From positions 1 through 64,000 of the forward strand of contig NZ_RJUB01000008.1 in assembly GCF_024343615.1 (NCBI RefSeq): a DNA stretch of 64,000 bases, given 5' to 3'. This DNA comes from Ferruginibacter sp. HRS2-29 (GTDB taxonomy: Bacteria > Bacteroidota > Bacteroidia > Chitinophagales > Chitinophagaceae). This document shows positions 24,302 to 32,867 of this stretch, one piece after another. Position numbers and translations under genes: made by a program. Position 1 is the stretch's first letter. The number at the start of each line of letters is the position of its first letter. The notes beneath the pieces are model-generated. The model made no database searches. It saw only the letters and a program-made list of their open reading frames with translations, and was not told the DNA's origin.

Positions 24302-24715
24302 ATGAGCAATAAAGTAGCAGTTTACAGGAAAGAGCATTTCAATTCAGCACACCGGTTATTCAATGCCGATTGGGATGATGAGATGAATAAAAAGGTTTTT
24401 GGCAAATGCAGCAATCCGCATTACCATGGCCATAACTATGAGCTGATCGTTAAACTGGTGGGAGAGATCAATCCGAAGACAGGATTTGTGATGGATATGA
24501 AATTGCTGAGTGATGTTATCCAGGAACAAATCATCGAACGTTTCGACCACAAGAACCTGAATGAAGATTGTAACGAATTTGCACAATTGAACCCAACGGC
24601 CGAAAACATCGTAGTAACGATCTACAACATTTTATCACAACATATCGATCCTGTTTTGAAAATGACCGTAAGGCTTTATGAAACAGAAAGGAATTTTGTA
24701 CAATACCCGGCATAA
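24302..24715 (+). CDS. 6-pyruvoyl-tetrahydropterin synthase / QueD family, copy 2
   Basis: 137 aa. H17, H42 and H44 (FNSAHRLF and YHGH) should bind zinc, and Cys36 (GKCSNPH) is the catalytic cysteine. FDHKNLNED and LYETERN complete the active site. It resembles copy 1 throughout but differs enough (about half of the residues by eye) to suggest separate functions and not a recent duplication. folE starts 14 bases downstream, so the three form a pterin operon. Confidence 0.9.
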   Translation: MSNKVAVYRKEHFNSAHRLFNADWDDEMNKKVFGKCSNPHYHGHNYELIVKLVGEINPKTGFVMDMKLLSDVIQEQIIERFDHKNLNEDCNEFAQLNPTAENIVVTIYNILSQHIDPVLKMTVRLYETERNFVQYPA

Positions 24716-24729
24716 ATAAAACTATTGAC

Positions 24730-25326
24730 ATGGCATATAAAAAAACAGAGCAGTATGACGAGGATGTAACTGCGGGCCTGATAAAAACATACAAAGAAAG
24801 CATCGACCTGCTGGGTGAAGACTCAGAAAGGGAGGGGCTTTTAAAGACACCTGAAAGAATGGCTAAAGCCATGCAATTCCTGACGCAAGGTTACCAGCTG
24901 GATGCCCATGCCATACTAGAATCCGCAAAATTTCATGAAGATGTAAATGAAATGGTGATTGTGAAAGACATTGAATTGTACAGTATGTGTGAGCATCATA
25001 TGCTTCCTTTTTATGGCAAAGCACATATTGCGTATATCCCTAATGGTTATATTACCGGGCTTAGTAAAATAGCCCGTGTAGTAGATGTTTACAGCCGCAG
25101 GCTACAGGTGCAGGAAAGGCTCACACACCAGATACTGGATGCCATTAAGGATACCCTGAACCCCCAGGGGGTAGCTGTAGTGATAGAGGCATCGCACCTT
25201 TGCATGATGATGCGGGGAGTACAAAAACAAAATTCAGTAACCACTACTTCCGCTTTTTCAGGGCAGTTTGAAAAAAATGAGACCAGGAGTGAATTTATGA
25301 AATTGATAAGCGCGACATTACATTAA
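24730..25326 (+). CDS. folE: GTP cyclohydrolase I
   Basis: 198 aa. It converts GTP to 7,8-dihydroneopterin triphosphate, the entry to folate, queuosine and biopterin synthesis. Zinc-binding Cys and His residues lie in [17 protein letters not shown] and in [14 protein letters not shown]. The signature [20 protein letters not shown] is complete. The enzyme is a cytosolic decamer. It is last in the operon with the two pterin synthases that use its product, a sensible grouping. Confidence 0.96.
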   Translation: MAYKKTEQYDEDVTAGLIKTYKESIDLLGEDSEREGLLKTPERMAKAMQFLTQGYQLDAHAILESAKFHEDVNEMVIVKDIELYSMCEHHMLPFYGKAHIAYIPNGYITGLSKIARVVDVYSRRLQVQERLTHQILDAIKDTLNPQGVAVVIEASHLCMMMRGVQKQNSVTTTSAFSGQFEKNETRSEFMKLISATLH

Positions 25327-25470
25327 AGATAGCCCATTAAAAAGTTGAACGGATAATTGATAATGGATAATGTTTTCGGTTTGAATGTTCTTCTGTAAAA
25401 TTGAAGTATTTTCGAATGGAAAAAATTATCCATTATTCATTAGCTAACTATCCATTTTTAAATTTACAAC
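25327..25470. repeat. Spacer with imperfect inverted repeat of the GGATAAT type
   Basis: GATAATGGATAAT (near 25357-25373) and ATTATCCATTATTC (near 25426-25439) form an imperfect inverted pair around ~55 bases. A related stretch TGGATAATGGATAATGG lies after fabD near 26371. Otherwise no gene. Confidence 0.6.
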
Positions 25471-26361
25471 ATGAAGCATGCATATATTTTTCCCGGCCAG
25501 GGAGCACAGTTCAGCGGAATGGGTAAAAACCTGTATGATACCAATGAACAGGCAAAACAACTGATAGAAAATGCGAACGAGATACTCGGTTTCCGTATTT
25601 CGGACATCATGTTTTCCGGTACGGATGAAGAACTCAAACAGACTGCCGTAACGCAACCTGCTATTTTCATTCATTCGGTAGCTGCTTATCTTACTATTGA
25701 AAATGCAGTACCGGATATGGTTGCAGGACATTCACTCGGAGAGTTTTCGGCATTGGTAGCTAATAAGACACTCAGTTTTGAAGATGCGCTTAAGCTGGTA
25801 TCCATCAGGGCTACAGCCATGCAGAAAGCAACGGAGATCAACCCCTCTACTATGGCTGCTGTACTTGGACTGGAGGATACCAAAGTAGAAGAAATTTGTC
25901 AGCATGTAACTAACTCCACCGGCGAAATAGTGGTGGCTGCCAATTATAATTGTCCGGGGCAACTCGTGATCAGCGGTACGCTGGCAGGAATTGAATTCGC
26001 CTGCGGACAAATGAAAGAAGCGGGAGCCAAACGTGCACTGGTATTGCCGGTTGGTGGAGCCTTCCATTCACCTTTGATGCTGCCTGCAAAAGAAGAATTA
26101 GCAGCAGCAATCAACACAACAACTTTCAGCGAACCAAGCTGCCCGGTTTACCAGAACGTAGTAGCAGCCGCAGTTACAGACGCAACTGCTATAAAAGAAA
26201 ACCTGATTGCCCAATTGACCGGCGCTGTAAAGTGGACACAATGTGTGCAGGCCATGGTAGCCGATGGCGCAACAAGATTTACCGAATGCGGACCAGGAAA
26301 AGTATTGCAGGGATTGGTGATGAAGATCAATAAAGAGATGGTAGTGGATGGAGTAAACTAA
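25471..26361 (+). CDS. fabD: Malonyl-CoA:ACP transacylase
   Basis: 296 aa. It moves the malonyl group from CoA to acyl carrier protein in fatty-acid synthesis. The nucleophile is S88 in GHSLGE; the N-terminal IFPGQGAQFSGMG, oxyanion region QPAIFIHS and the catalytic His in GAFHSPLM are all in place. Cytosolic. It stands alone between repeat-bearing spacers and is not clustered with other fab genes, though accB, accC and fabI are elsewhere in the window. A strong hairpin follows. Confidence 0.96.
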   Translation: MKHAYIFPGQGAQFSGMGKNLYDTNEQAKQLIENANEILGFRISDIMFSGTDEELKQTAVTQPAIFIHSVAAYLTIENAVPDMVAGHSLGEFSALVANKTLSFEDALKLVSIRATAMQKATEINPSTMAAVLGLEDTKVEEICQHVTNSTGEIVVAANYNCPGQLVISGTLAGIEFACGQMKEAGAKRALVLPVGGAFHSPLMLPAKEELAAAINTTTFSEPSCPVYQNVVAAAVTDATAIKENLIAQLTGAVKWTQCVQAMVADGATRFTECGPGKVLQGLVMKINKEMVVDGVN

Positions 26362-26474
26362 GACTGATGCTGGATAATGGATAATGGATATCTTAGCGAA
26401 GAGTTAAGCGAAGTTGAAAATTGACAAACATACCAGCAACCAGCATCCTGCATCAAAAAATATTGGATCAACCA

Positions 26475-26510
26475 AAAAGCCCTTCGCGATCGCAAAGGGC
26501 TTTTAATTTT
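26475..26510. terminator. Bidirectional terminator
   Basis: AAAAGCCCTT (26475-26484) pairs with AAGGGCTTTT (26495-26504) and an inner GCG/CGC extends the stem. T-rich tails lie on both strands. It separates the converging fabD and the small gene at 26536. Confidence 0.88.
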
Positions 26511-26535
26511 TTATCACTTGAAGAAACTGATCTAA

Positions 26536-26757
26536 TTAATATTCATCTTCATTGAAGAAAAAATCTTCCTGGCTTGGGTAATCCGGCCATATATCTTCCA
26601 ACCCTTCATACAGGTCGCCCTCGTCTTCCAGTTCCTGGAGATTTTCAATTACTTCAATTGGAGCACCACTGCGAATGCTGTAATCAATCAATTCATCTTT
26701 AGTTGCCGGCCATGGAGCATCTTCTAAGTGTGAGGCCAATTCTAGTGTCCAAAACAT
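26536..26757 (-). CDS. DUF2795-type small acidic protein
   Basis: 73 aa from the ATG at 26757 (MFWTLELASHLEDAPWPATK). A longer in-frame reading from 26856 has an untypical N-terminus. The sequence DELIDYSIRSGAPIEVIENL and the end DIWPDYPSQEDFFFNEDEY are nearly invariant in Bacteroidota, which marks this as a real conserved gene. The function is unknown; the acidic composition and small size suggest a protein-binding role. Confidence 0.87.
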   Translation of the reverse strand: MFWTLELASHLEDAPWPATKDELIDYSIRSGAPIEVIENLQELEDEGDLYEGLEDIWPDYPSQEDFFFNEDEY

Positions 26758-26919
26758 CGTAAGAAAAGATTTAATTTTTTGCAAATGTATATGTTCGTAC
26801 GAAATAACCAAAAGTGTTTTTCCAAACATAATATACCAGTTGCGCACATCCTGCATGCCAGATCATGCAAATTGCTCATATTCATGCAAATATTTAACAA
26901 AATATAGCTATAAATGGTT

Positions 26920-26927
26920 TATTTTCG
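26920..26927 (+). promoter_or_regulatory. Promoter -7-like element TATTTTCG
   Basis: It ends only four bases before the ATG at 26932. If it is the promoter, the transcript would start at or next to the start codon, so the message would have almost no leader. Confidence 0.4.
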
Positions 26928-26931
26928 GCGC

Positions 26932-27603
26932 ATGTTAAGTGCAAGGAACATCGTTAAATATTATGGCGAACTGCAGGTATTGAAGGGCGTGGATATAGAT
27001 ATCGCCAAAGGCGAGATCGTAAGCATCGTCGGTTCTTCCGGTGCCGGCAAAAGCACTTTACTGCATATTTTAGGCACACTCGACAAACCCGGCAAAGGCG
27101 AAGTGAAATTGCAGGAGCAACGGATCGACAAACTTACCGGGAATGCCCTGGCAAAATTCAGGAACCTGCACATCGGTTTTATCTTCCAGTTTCATCACCT
27201 GCTTCCCGAATTTACTGCATTGGAAAATGTTTGCATCCCGGGTTGGATTGCCGGCAAAAAAAAGAAAGAAGTACAACAAAGGGCCGTCGAATTACTTACT
27301 AATCTTGGCCTTGGCCAGCGGCTGGAAAATAAACCACACCAGTTATCCGGAGGTGAACAACAACGTGTGGCTGTAGCCAGGGCGTTGATCAATAATCCTG
27401 CAATAGTGATGGCAGATGAACCTACCGGAAATCTCGACAGCACCAACGGGCGCGAACTCCACAAACTTTTTTTAGAACTTCGCGATAAATATCAGCAGAC
27501 ATTTTTGATTGTTACACACAATGAAGAACTGGCGCAGATGAGTGACCGCATTGTGCATATGAAAGATGGAAGGATCATTGAGCAATTAATAATTAATAAT
27601 TAA
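26932..27603 (+). CDS. ABC transporter ATP-binding protein, LolD type
   Basis: 223 aa from MLSARNIVKYYGELQVLKG, the usual family N-terminus; an ATG 18 bases upstream overlaps the putative promoter. Walker A GSSGAGKST, Q-loop QFHHLLPEF, signature LSGGEQQRVAVARAL and Walker [13 protein letters not shown] are all intact. The FQFHHLLPEFTALENV wording is typical of LolD, which powers lipoprotein release from the inner membrane with LolC/E. The permease is not adjacent. Its last codons lie in an AATTAATAATT repeat, and its stop overlaps the stop of the converging E1 gene. Confidence 0.92.
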   Translation: MLSARNIVKYYGELQVLKGVDIDIAKGEIVSIVGSSGAGKSTLLHILGTLDKPGKGEVKLQEQRIDKLTGNALAKFRNLHIGFIFQFHHLLPEFTALENVCIPGWIAGKKKKEVQQRAVELLTNLGLGQRLENKPHQLSGGEQQRVAVARALINNPAIVMADEPTGNLDSTNGRELHKLFLELRDKYQQTFLIVTHNEELAQMSDRIVHMKDGRIIEQLIINN

Positions 27604-29669
27604 TAATTCAAAAGCTCTTTCAATCTCGCAGCTACTTTCTCCGCATTCGGCAGCATTGCCTGTTCAAGTATAGTATTCATAGGCACTGCAGGCAGATCCA
27701 ACGCACCCAATACCTCCACTGCAGCATCCAGGTTTTTAAAACATGCTTTGCCCACTCTTCCTGCAAGCGCTTCAGCAAAAGAATTATTCTGTTGCTCTTC
27801 TGTCAGGATCAGGCACTTTCCGTGTTTTTTTACAGTAGCAAAAACGAGTTCTTCATCCAACGGAAATAATGTCCGCAAATCGATGATCTCTACCTGGCCG
27901 GCAAATTTTTTCGCGGCCGCTTTCGCCCAATACACCCCCATTCCGTAGGTGATCACACAGCAACTTCCGCCACTGTCAATTTTTTCCTGATCAGCATTCA
28001 ATACCACATTTCCTTTTCCTAACGGAATGACATAATCCCTTCCCGGTTCAGTCATTTTAGCTTCTTCGGTTCCCGGAACCTTACTCCAGTACAATCCTTT
28101 ATGCTCCAGCATCACCACCGGGTTTGGATCGAGGAAAGCTGCTTTCAGCAAGCCTTTCATATCCGCGGCGTTTGATGGGTAAACTATCTTGATGCCTTTG
28201 ATGGTAAGTAATGTACTTTCGATACTGCCACTATGGTACGGACCGCCACCGCCGTAAGCGCCGATCGGCACACGGATCAATGCCTGTACCGGAAATTTAC
28301 CACAACTGAGATAACTGCTTTTGGATATTTCCGTTACCAGTTGATTGAGCCCGGGATAGATATAATCTGCAAACTGCACTTCCACGATCGGCTTTGCACC
28401 AACGGCACTCATACCTACGGTAGAGCCGATAATGTATGCCTCCTGGATAGCGGTGTTGAATACACGGTGATCGCCGAATTGCTCAGCCAATGTAGCCGCT
28501 TCCCTGAAAACCCCACCCAGCCTTCGCCCTACATCCTGCCCGTATAACAATGCTTCCGGAAAATCTTCCATGATCTCCCTGATCGCAAACAATGCAGCAT
28601 CTACCATCAGTACTTTTTCTTTTCCTGCTCCTGCCCTTTCGCCTTTTTCTTCGGTGATTTCCTGTGGGGCAAAAACAAAATCGCTCACAGTTTCGGGGGA
28701 TGGTTCGGGTGCCGCAACTGCTTTATCAAAATCAATTTTTACCAGCGCTGATGCTTCTTCCTCAATATCGATTAATGCAGCTTCGTCTATCCCTTGCTGT
28801 AACAAAATTGCCCTGAGTTTCGGACCGGGATCATCCATATAATGTTTCGTCAGATCTTCATCGGTACGATAAAAATCTTTTCTGACACCGCTTGTATGAT
28901 GCCCCAGCAATGGCACTTTTGCGTGCACCAGCCAGGGTTGCCTTTGGGTACGTACATCGTTTACCACATGTTCCATCACAGTAAAACTTTTGGCAAAATC
29001 ACTACCGTCAACGGTTATACGATTTATCCCTTTGAAACCCTGTATAAACTCAAATGCATTGTTGGTGCGTGCTTCAGAACTTGATACACTGATGCCCCAA
29101 TCATTGTCCTGCACCAGGAAAATGACCGGCAGCTGATGCAATGCCGCAAACTGGAATGCTTCGCTTACTTCACCTTCGGTAACTGATGCATCCCCTAAGG
29201 AACAGATCACCACACCGCCACGGCCATTCTCATCTTTTTTCAACAAAGAAGAGTTGATCCGCTCCAGGTATTTTAATCCCTGCGCTACACCGGTGGTTGG
29301 AATAGCCTGCATGCCTGTGGCGCTGCTCTGGTGAATGATATTGGGCTTATCATTACCTCTATAATTCGGGTGGTTGTAATATTCACGGCCGCCTGTAAAA
29401 ATATCATCGCCCTTGGCAAGCAATTGCAGCATCAATTGATAAGGTTGAAACCCGAGGCCGAGCATGATACTTTCATCGCGGTAATACGGGCTTACATAAT
29501 CGCAGGGTTGCAACTGAAAAGCTGTAGCCAGCTGAATGGCTTCGTGGCCGCGACTGGTACTGTGCACATATTTGCAGATGGGGCGGTTTGCTTCATAAAT
29601 ATCCGCCATCGCTCTGGCGGTACACATGAAGCGATAGGCTTTGAGCTGTATGTCGATGGAAGGGGTCAA
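27600..29669 (-). CDS. Fused alpha/beta E1 of a 2-oxo-acid dehydrogenase
   Basis: 689 aa. The N-terminal half is an E1-alpha subunit (YVHSTSRGHEAIQLA, SPYYRDES, then the thiamine diphosphate motif GDASVTEGEVSEAFQFA ending VQDND). A linker with ~30 Ala/Pro/Glu residues joins it at ~320-350 to an E1-beta half (ALLYGQDVGRRLGGVFREA, NTAIQEAYIIGSTVGMS, YGGGGPYHSG). The branched-chain 2-oxoisovalerate enzyme is the likely identity, since such fusions are common in Bacteroidota, but pyruvate or a broad 2-oxo acid cannot be excluded. The E2 and E3 genes are not adjacent. The C-terminus is encoded within an AT repeat and converges on the ABC gene. Confidence 0.9.
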   Translation of the reverse strand: MTPSIDIQLKAYRFMCTARAMADIYEANRPICKYVHSTSRGHEAIQLATAFQLQPCDYVSPYYRDESIMLGLGFQPYQLMLQLLAKGDDIFTGGREYYNHPNYRGNDKPNIIHQSSATGMQAIPTTGVAQGLKYLERINSSLLKKDENGRGGVVICSLGDASVTEGEVSEAFQFAALHQLPVIFLVQDNDWGISVSSSEARTNNAFEFIQGFKGINRITVDGSDFAKSFTVMEHVVNDVRTQRQPWLVHAKVPLLGHHTSGVRKDFYRTDEDLTKHYMDDPGPKLRAILLQQGIDEAALIDIEEEASALVKIDFDKAVAAPEPSPETVSDFVFAPQEITEEKGERAGAGKEKVLMVDAALFAIREIMEDFPEALLYGQDVGRRLGGVFREAATLAEQFGDHRVFNTAIQEAYIIGSTVGMSAVGAKPIVEVQFADYIYPGLNQLVTEISKSSYLSCGKFPVQALIRVPIGAYGGGGPYHSGSIESTLLTIKGIKIVYPSNAADMKGLLKAAFLDPNPVVMLEHKGLYWSKVPGTEEAKMTEPGRDYVIPLGKGNVVLNADQEKIDSGGSCCVITYGMGVYWAKAAAKKFAGQVEIIDLRTLFPLDEELVFATVKKHGKCLILTEEQQNNSFAEALAGRVGKACFKNLDAAVEVLGALDLPAVPMNTILEQAMLPNAEKVAARLKELLNY

Positions 29670-29754
29670 TGGGCAAAGTGAATGGTGAATGGTGAATAGT
29701 CAAATCATTGAACTCTTTTAATAATTCAATGCTTGGTTATTAGAAATTAAGTAC

Positions 29755-29786
29755 AAAAAAACAAGAGCCGAAAAATTCCGGCTCTT
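29755..29786 (-). terminator. Terminator of the accC transcript
   Basis: On the minus strand AAGAGCCG (29786-29779) pairs with CGGCTCTT (29770-29763), then GTTTTTTTG. It lies 11 bases beyond the accC stop. Confidence 0.9.
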
Positions 29787-29796
29787 ATTAATTTTT

Positions 29797-31134
29797 TTAT
29801 TGCATCGTAAACGTTTCCAAAAACTTTGTAGTAAAATTTCCGCTGCGGAAATCTTCATTTTGCATAAGCTGCAGATGAAATGGTATCGTGGTTTTGATAC
29901 CTTCGATCACATATTCGCTCAGAGCACGGTGCATCGTGTTGATGGCTTCCTCACGGGTTTGTGCCACCGCGATGAGCTTGCCGATCATGCTGTCGTAGTA
30001 AGGAGGGATCACGTAGCCTGAATACACATGGCTATCCACGCGTACCCCATGTCCGCCGGGCTGGTGCAATACGGTGATCTTTCCCGGGCTCGGGCGAAAA
30101 TCATTGTATGGATCTTCGGCATTGATACGGCATTCGATCGCGTGCATCTGCGGATAGTAAGCTTTTCCGACGATCTTTTCGCCTGCGGCGATCTTGATCT
30201 GTTCTTTTATAAGATCGAAATTGATCACTTCTTCCGTAACACAATGTTCTACCTGGATACGGGTGTTCATTTCCATGAAATAAAAATTGCGGTGTTTGTC
30301 TACCAGGAACTCGATCGTTCCTACACTTTCGTAATTGATGGCCTGCGCCGCTTTGATGGCCGCAGTTCCCATCGCTTCACGCAGTTCGGGGGTCATGAAT
30401 GGTGAAGGGCTTTCTTCTACCAGTTTCTGGTGACGACGCTGGATGGAGCAATCCCTTTCGCTGAGATGGCAAACGTTGCCATACTGATCGCCGGCAACCT
30501 GTATCTCGATATGACGAGGCTCTTCTACAAATTTTTCCATGTAGATACCATCGTTCTTAAATGAGGCGGCAGCTTCCTGCTTGGCGGTATCGTATGCTTT
30601 TTCAATTTCACCATCAGACCATACCACTCTCATCCCTTTACCACCGCCACCGGCAGTTGCTTTCAGGATCACAGGATAACCGATCAGTTTGGCAGATTCT
30701 TTAGCATGCTCTACGCTTTGCAGCAAACCTTCCACACCTGGCACCACCGGTACACCGGCCTTGATCATAGTTTCTTTTGCTGTCACTTTATCGCCCATGG
30801 AATTGATCATTTCCGGCGTTGGGCCGATAAACTTGATCCCATGATCGCCGCAGATCTTCGCGAATTTTGCATTTTCTGCCAGGAATCCATAACCGGGATG
30901 GATGGCATCCGCGTTCGTAATTTCGGCCGCGGCCATGATATGAGCTACGTTGAGATAACTGTCTGAACTCGCCGGTTTCCCGATACAAACGGCCTCATCC
31001 GCAAATTTTACGTGCAGGCTGTCTTTATCTGCTGTGGAATAAACGGCAACGGTCTTGATGCCCATTTCCCTACAGGTACGGATAATGCGCAACGCGATCT
31101 CCCCCCTGTTAGCTATGAGTATTTTATTAAACAT
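29797..31134 (-). CDS. accC: Acetyl-CoA carboxylase, biotin carboxylase subunit
   Basis: 445 aa from [16 protein letters not shown]; an ATG three codons earlier is also possible. It carboxylates the biotin of BCCP using ATP and bicarbonate. Visible: the N-terminal [15 protein letters not shown], the glycine-rich ATP lid [12 protein letters not shown], catalytic-site [10 protein letters not shown], and [15 protein letters not shown]. The length matches free-standing AccC, not a fused pyruvate carboxylase. accB lies just upstream. The transcript ends at a clear terminator. Confidence 0.96.
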   Translation of the reverse strand: MFNKILIANRGEIALRIIRTCREMGIKTVAVYSTADKDSLHVKFADEAVCIGKPASSDSYLNVAHIMAAAEITNADAIHPGYGFLAENAKFAKICGDHGIKFIGPTPEMINSMGDKVTAKETMIKAGVPVVPGVEGLLQSVEHAKESAKLIGYPVILKATAGGGGKGMRVVWSDGEIEKAYDTAKQEAAASFKNDGIYMEKFVEEPRHIEIQVAGDQYGNVCHLSERDCSIQRRHQKLVEESPSPFMTPELREAMGTAAIKAAQAINYESVGTIEFLVDKHRNFYFMEMNTRIQVEHCVTEEVINFDLIKEQIKIAAGEKIVGKAYYPQMHAIECRINAEDPYNDFRPSPGKITVLHQPGGHGVRVDSHVYSGYVIPPYYDSMIGKLIAVAQTREEAINTMHRALSEYVIEGIKTTIPFHLQLMQNEDFRSGNFTTKFLETFTMQ

Positions 31135-31250
31135 GATTTTCAAATTAACTGGTATGCCGGTATACCATATGAGAATATATGGCTACACAGCTTTTGCGAA
31201 ATAATGTAAAGCGGTTGCTCTATTTATAATACCGGATGACTAATGGTGGA

Positions 31251-31739
31251 TTATGCCGGTTCCACAAGGAACAGCGGCTGATCGTACTCCACAGGGCTGG
31301 CATCTTCCACCAATACTTTCACGATCTTACCTTTCACTTCACTTTCGATCTCGTTGAAAAGTTTCATGGCTTCGATGATGCAGACAACTTTGCCTGGAGA
31401 AACTTCGTCGCCGATATTGACGAAGATCGGTTTGCCCGGGCCTGCCTGGCGATAGAAAGTGCCGATCATCGGGCTTTTTATGGTAATAAGATTATCTGCT
31501 TTTGGAGCGGCTGCGGGTGTAGGGGCTGCCGGAGGTGCCGTGGTAGTGGCTGGAGGAGGTGTTGCTTGTGCTGGTGCCGGGGCTGCTGCTGCAAATCCAC
31601 CACCGTTTGTATATATTTTCTGACTAGGGTCTTTCTTTTGTTTGATGGTGATCTTGGTCCCATCTTCTTCGATGGTAATTTCACCGATGGAGGTCTTGTT
31701 TATCAACTTTACAAGTTCCTGGATTTGTTTAATGTCCAT
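31251..31739 (-). CDS. accB: Acetyl-CoA carboxylase biotin carboxyl carrier protein
   Basis: 162 aa. The N-terminal ~45 residues contact biotin carboxylase, an Ala/Pro/Thr-rich flexible linker spans ~47-80, and the biotinyl domain ends the protein. The biotin acceptor is K126 in the motif EAMKLF, and SPMIGTFYR is the protruding thumb. It carries the carboxyl group between AccC and the transferase subunits. accC begins 116 bases downstream in the same direction. The accA and accD genes are not in the window. Confidence 0.96.
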   Translation of the reverse strand: MDIKQIQELVKLINKTSIGEITIEEDGTKITIKQKKDPSQKIYTNGGGFAAAAPAPAQATPPPATTTAPPAAPTPAAAPKADNLITIKSPMIGTFYRQAGPGKPIFVNIGDEVSPGKVVCIIEAMKLFNEIESEVKGKIVKVLVEDASPVEYDQPLFLVEPA

Positions 31740-32031
31740 GTTAAGATATTAAGTGATTAATTGTGCAATTGCAAACGGGCTGCTAAGATAGAAATACTAC
31801 ATCAATTAAACAGTCCATTTTTTAAAAAAAGTTTCAAATTGTGCCAAAATTGGGTAAAAATGCCCGAAATATGGGCAAAAATACCTGAAAATTGCCATTT
31901 TTTATTCGGGGTAAAATTAATGCCGCTTCTTCTTTTTCGCCTTTAATTCATTAGAAAGAGATTAAAATACTGTTCTTATCTCCAAAAAAAAGACCCTGAA
32001 ACCAGGGCCTTTTAGGAAATATCGTAACTGA
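31740..32031. other. Intergenic region between efp and accB
   Basis: Holds the efp terminator at its right end and, probably, the accB promoter. It is AT-rich with several repeated GGGCAAAAATnCC-like words around 31850-31910, but I see no clear element or gene. Confidence 0.35.
31984..32013 (-). terminator. Terminator of efp
   Basis: AAAGACCCTG (31989-31998) and CAGGGCCTTT (32003-32012) form a stem with one mismatch. On the minus strand it is followed by a run of T. It lies 19 bases after the efp stop. Confidence 0.83.
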
Positions 32032-32595
32032 TCATTTTACACGTTCGATGTATTCACCGGTTTTGGCATTTACACGGATCTGCTCACCTTCATTCACAAA
32101 CAAGGGAACGTTTACGGTTGCGCCTGTTTCAACAGTAGCAGGTTTCAACGTTTTTGTAGCAGTATCCCCTTTCATGCCCGGTTCGCTGTAAGTAACGGTA
32201 AGAACGATCTTGTCAGGCAATTCTACCGACATAGGCTGATCTGTTTCCCCATTGATGGCAACAGAAACTTCCTGCCCGTCTTTCAAAAACTTAGGCGCAT
32301 CCACCATCGTTTCGGGTACAGTGATCTGTTCGTAGGTTTCCACATCCATGAAAGTATAACCTGTATCGTCTTTATACAAATACTGGTAAGGCTTTTTTTC
32401 TACCCTTACAGGATATATGGTTTCCCCACTGTTCCAGGTAAGTTCGATGGTCCTTGTATTGTCTACGCCTTTCAGCTTAGCCCAAACTTTCGCCGCCGCA
32501 CGGGCCGTTTTATTTTGGCCGAATTCAATTACTGAATAAAGGCTACCATCCACTTTGATGATAAGCCCTGAACGCATGTCTGCTGTAGTTGCCAT
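32032..32595 (-). CDS. efp: Elongation factor P with an atypical loop
   Basis: 187 aa from MATTADMRSG, the standard EF-P length. It binds ribosomes stalled on polyproline. All three domains are seen, and the C-terminal signature GATVNVPLFVNEGEQIRVN then GEYIERVK is canonical. The domain I loop that normally reads PGKG, with the modified lysine at its tip, here reads EFGQNKTARAAAKVWAKLKG (residues 24-43). There is no Pro-Gly, and the loop seems about two residues longer; K29 is the nearest candidate tip lysine, with R32 and K36 as alternatives. Upstream -7 element TAGTTTTG at 32624-32617. It is monocistronic with its own terminator. Confidence 0.9.
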   Translation of the reverse strand: MATTADMRSGLIIKVDGSLYSVIEFGQNKTARAAAKVWAKLKGVDNTRTIELTWNSGETIYPVRVEKKPYQYLYKDDTGYTFMDVETYEQITVPETMVDAPKFLKDGQEVSVAINGETDQPMSVELPDKIVLTVTYSEPGMKGDTATKTLKPATVETGATVNVPLFVNEGEQIRVNAKTGEYIERVK

Positions 32596-32616
32596 TGTTG
32601 CTTTTTTATTAGGCTG

Positions 32617-32624
32617 CAAAACTA
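32617..32624 (-). promoter_or_regulatory. Promoter -7 element TAGTTTTG of efp
   Basis: Read on the minus strand it matches TAnnTTTG exactly, 21 bases before the efp start. It supports the start at 32595, because the longer frame would begin upstream of the promoter. Confidence 0.55.
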
Positions 32625-32654
32625 GGGGAATTTTGGTGAATGGAGAGAGACGCA

Positions 32655-32780
32655 ACGCAGATTATTATGATTGCATATGATTTTCATAGAAAATCATATG
32701 CGGCAACGCATATTATTATGATGATTGTGATTGAGCATGATCTTTTTATCAATATCGTTATCAATCATAATAGTCTGCGT
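32655..32780. repeat. Nested palindromic element, 126 bp
   Basis: Outer arms 32655-32673 and 32762-32780 (ACGCAGATTATTATGATTG) match at 18 of 19 positions. Inside lies a perfect 13-bp hairpin, GCATATGATTTTC (32673-32685) with GAAAATCATATGC (32689-32701) and a 3-base loop. A further small hairpin TTCCGCGAAGCGGAA follows near 32788-32802. It lies between divergent promoters. Confidence 0.88.
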
Positions 32781-32846
32781 TCCGTCTTTTCCGCGAAGCG
32801 GAACAACCTTCACAATTCTTTGTGTCTTAGTCTCTTCGTGGTACCT

Positions 32847-32854
32847 TAGCTTTG
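32847..32854 (+). promoter_or_regulatory. Promoter -7 element TAGCTTTG
   Basis: Exact TAnnTTTG match, 13 bases before the TTG start of the next gene. Confidence 0.5.
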
Positions 32855-32867
32855 AAAAAAAATCAAT

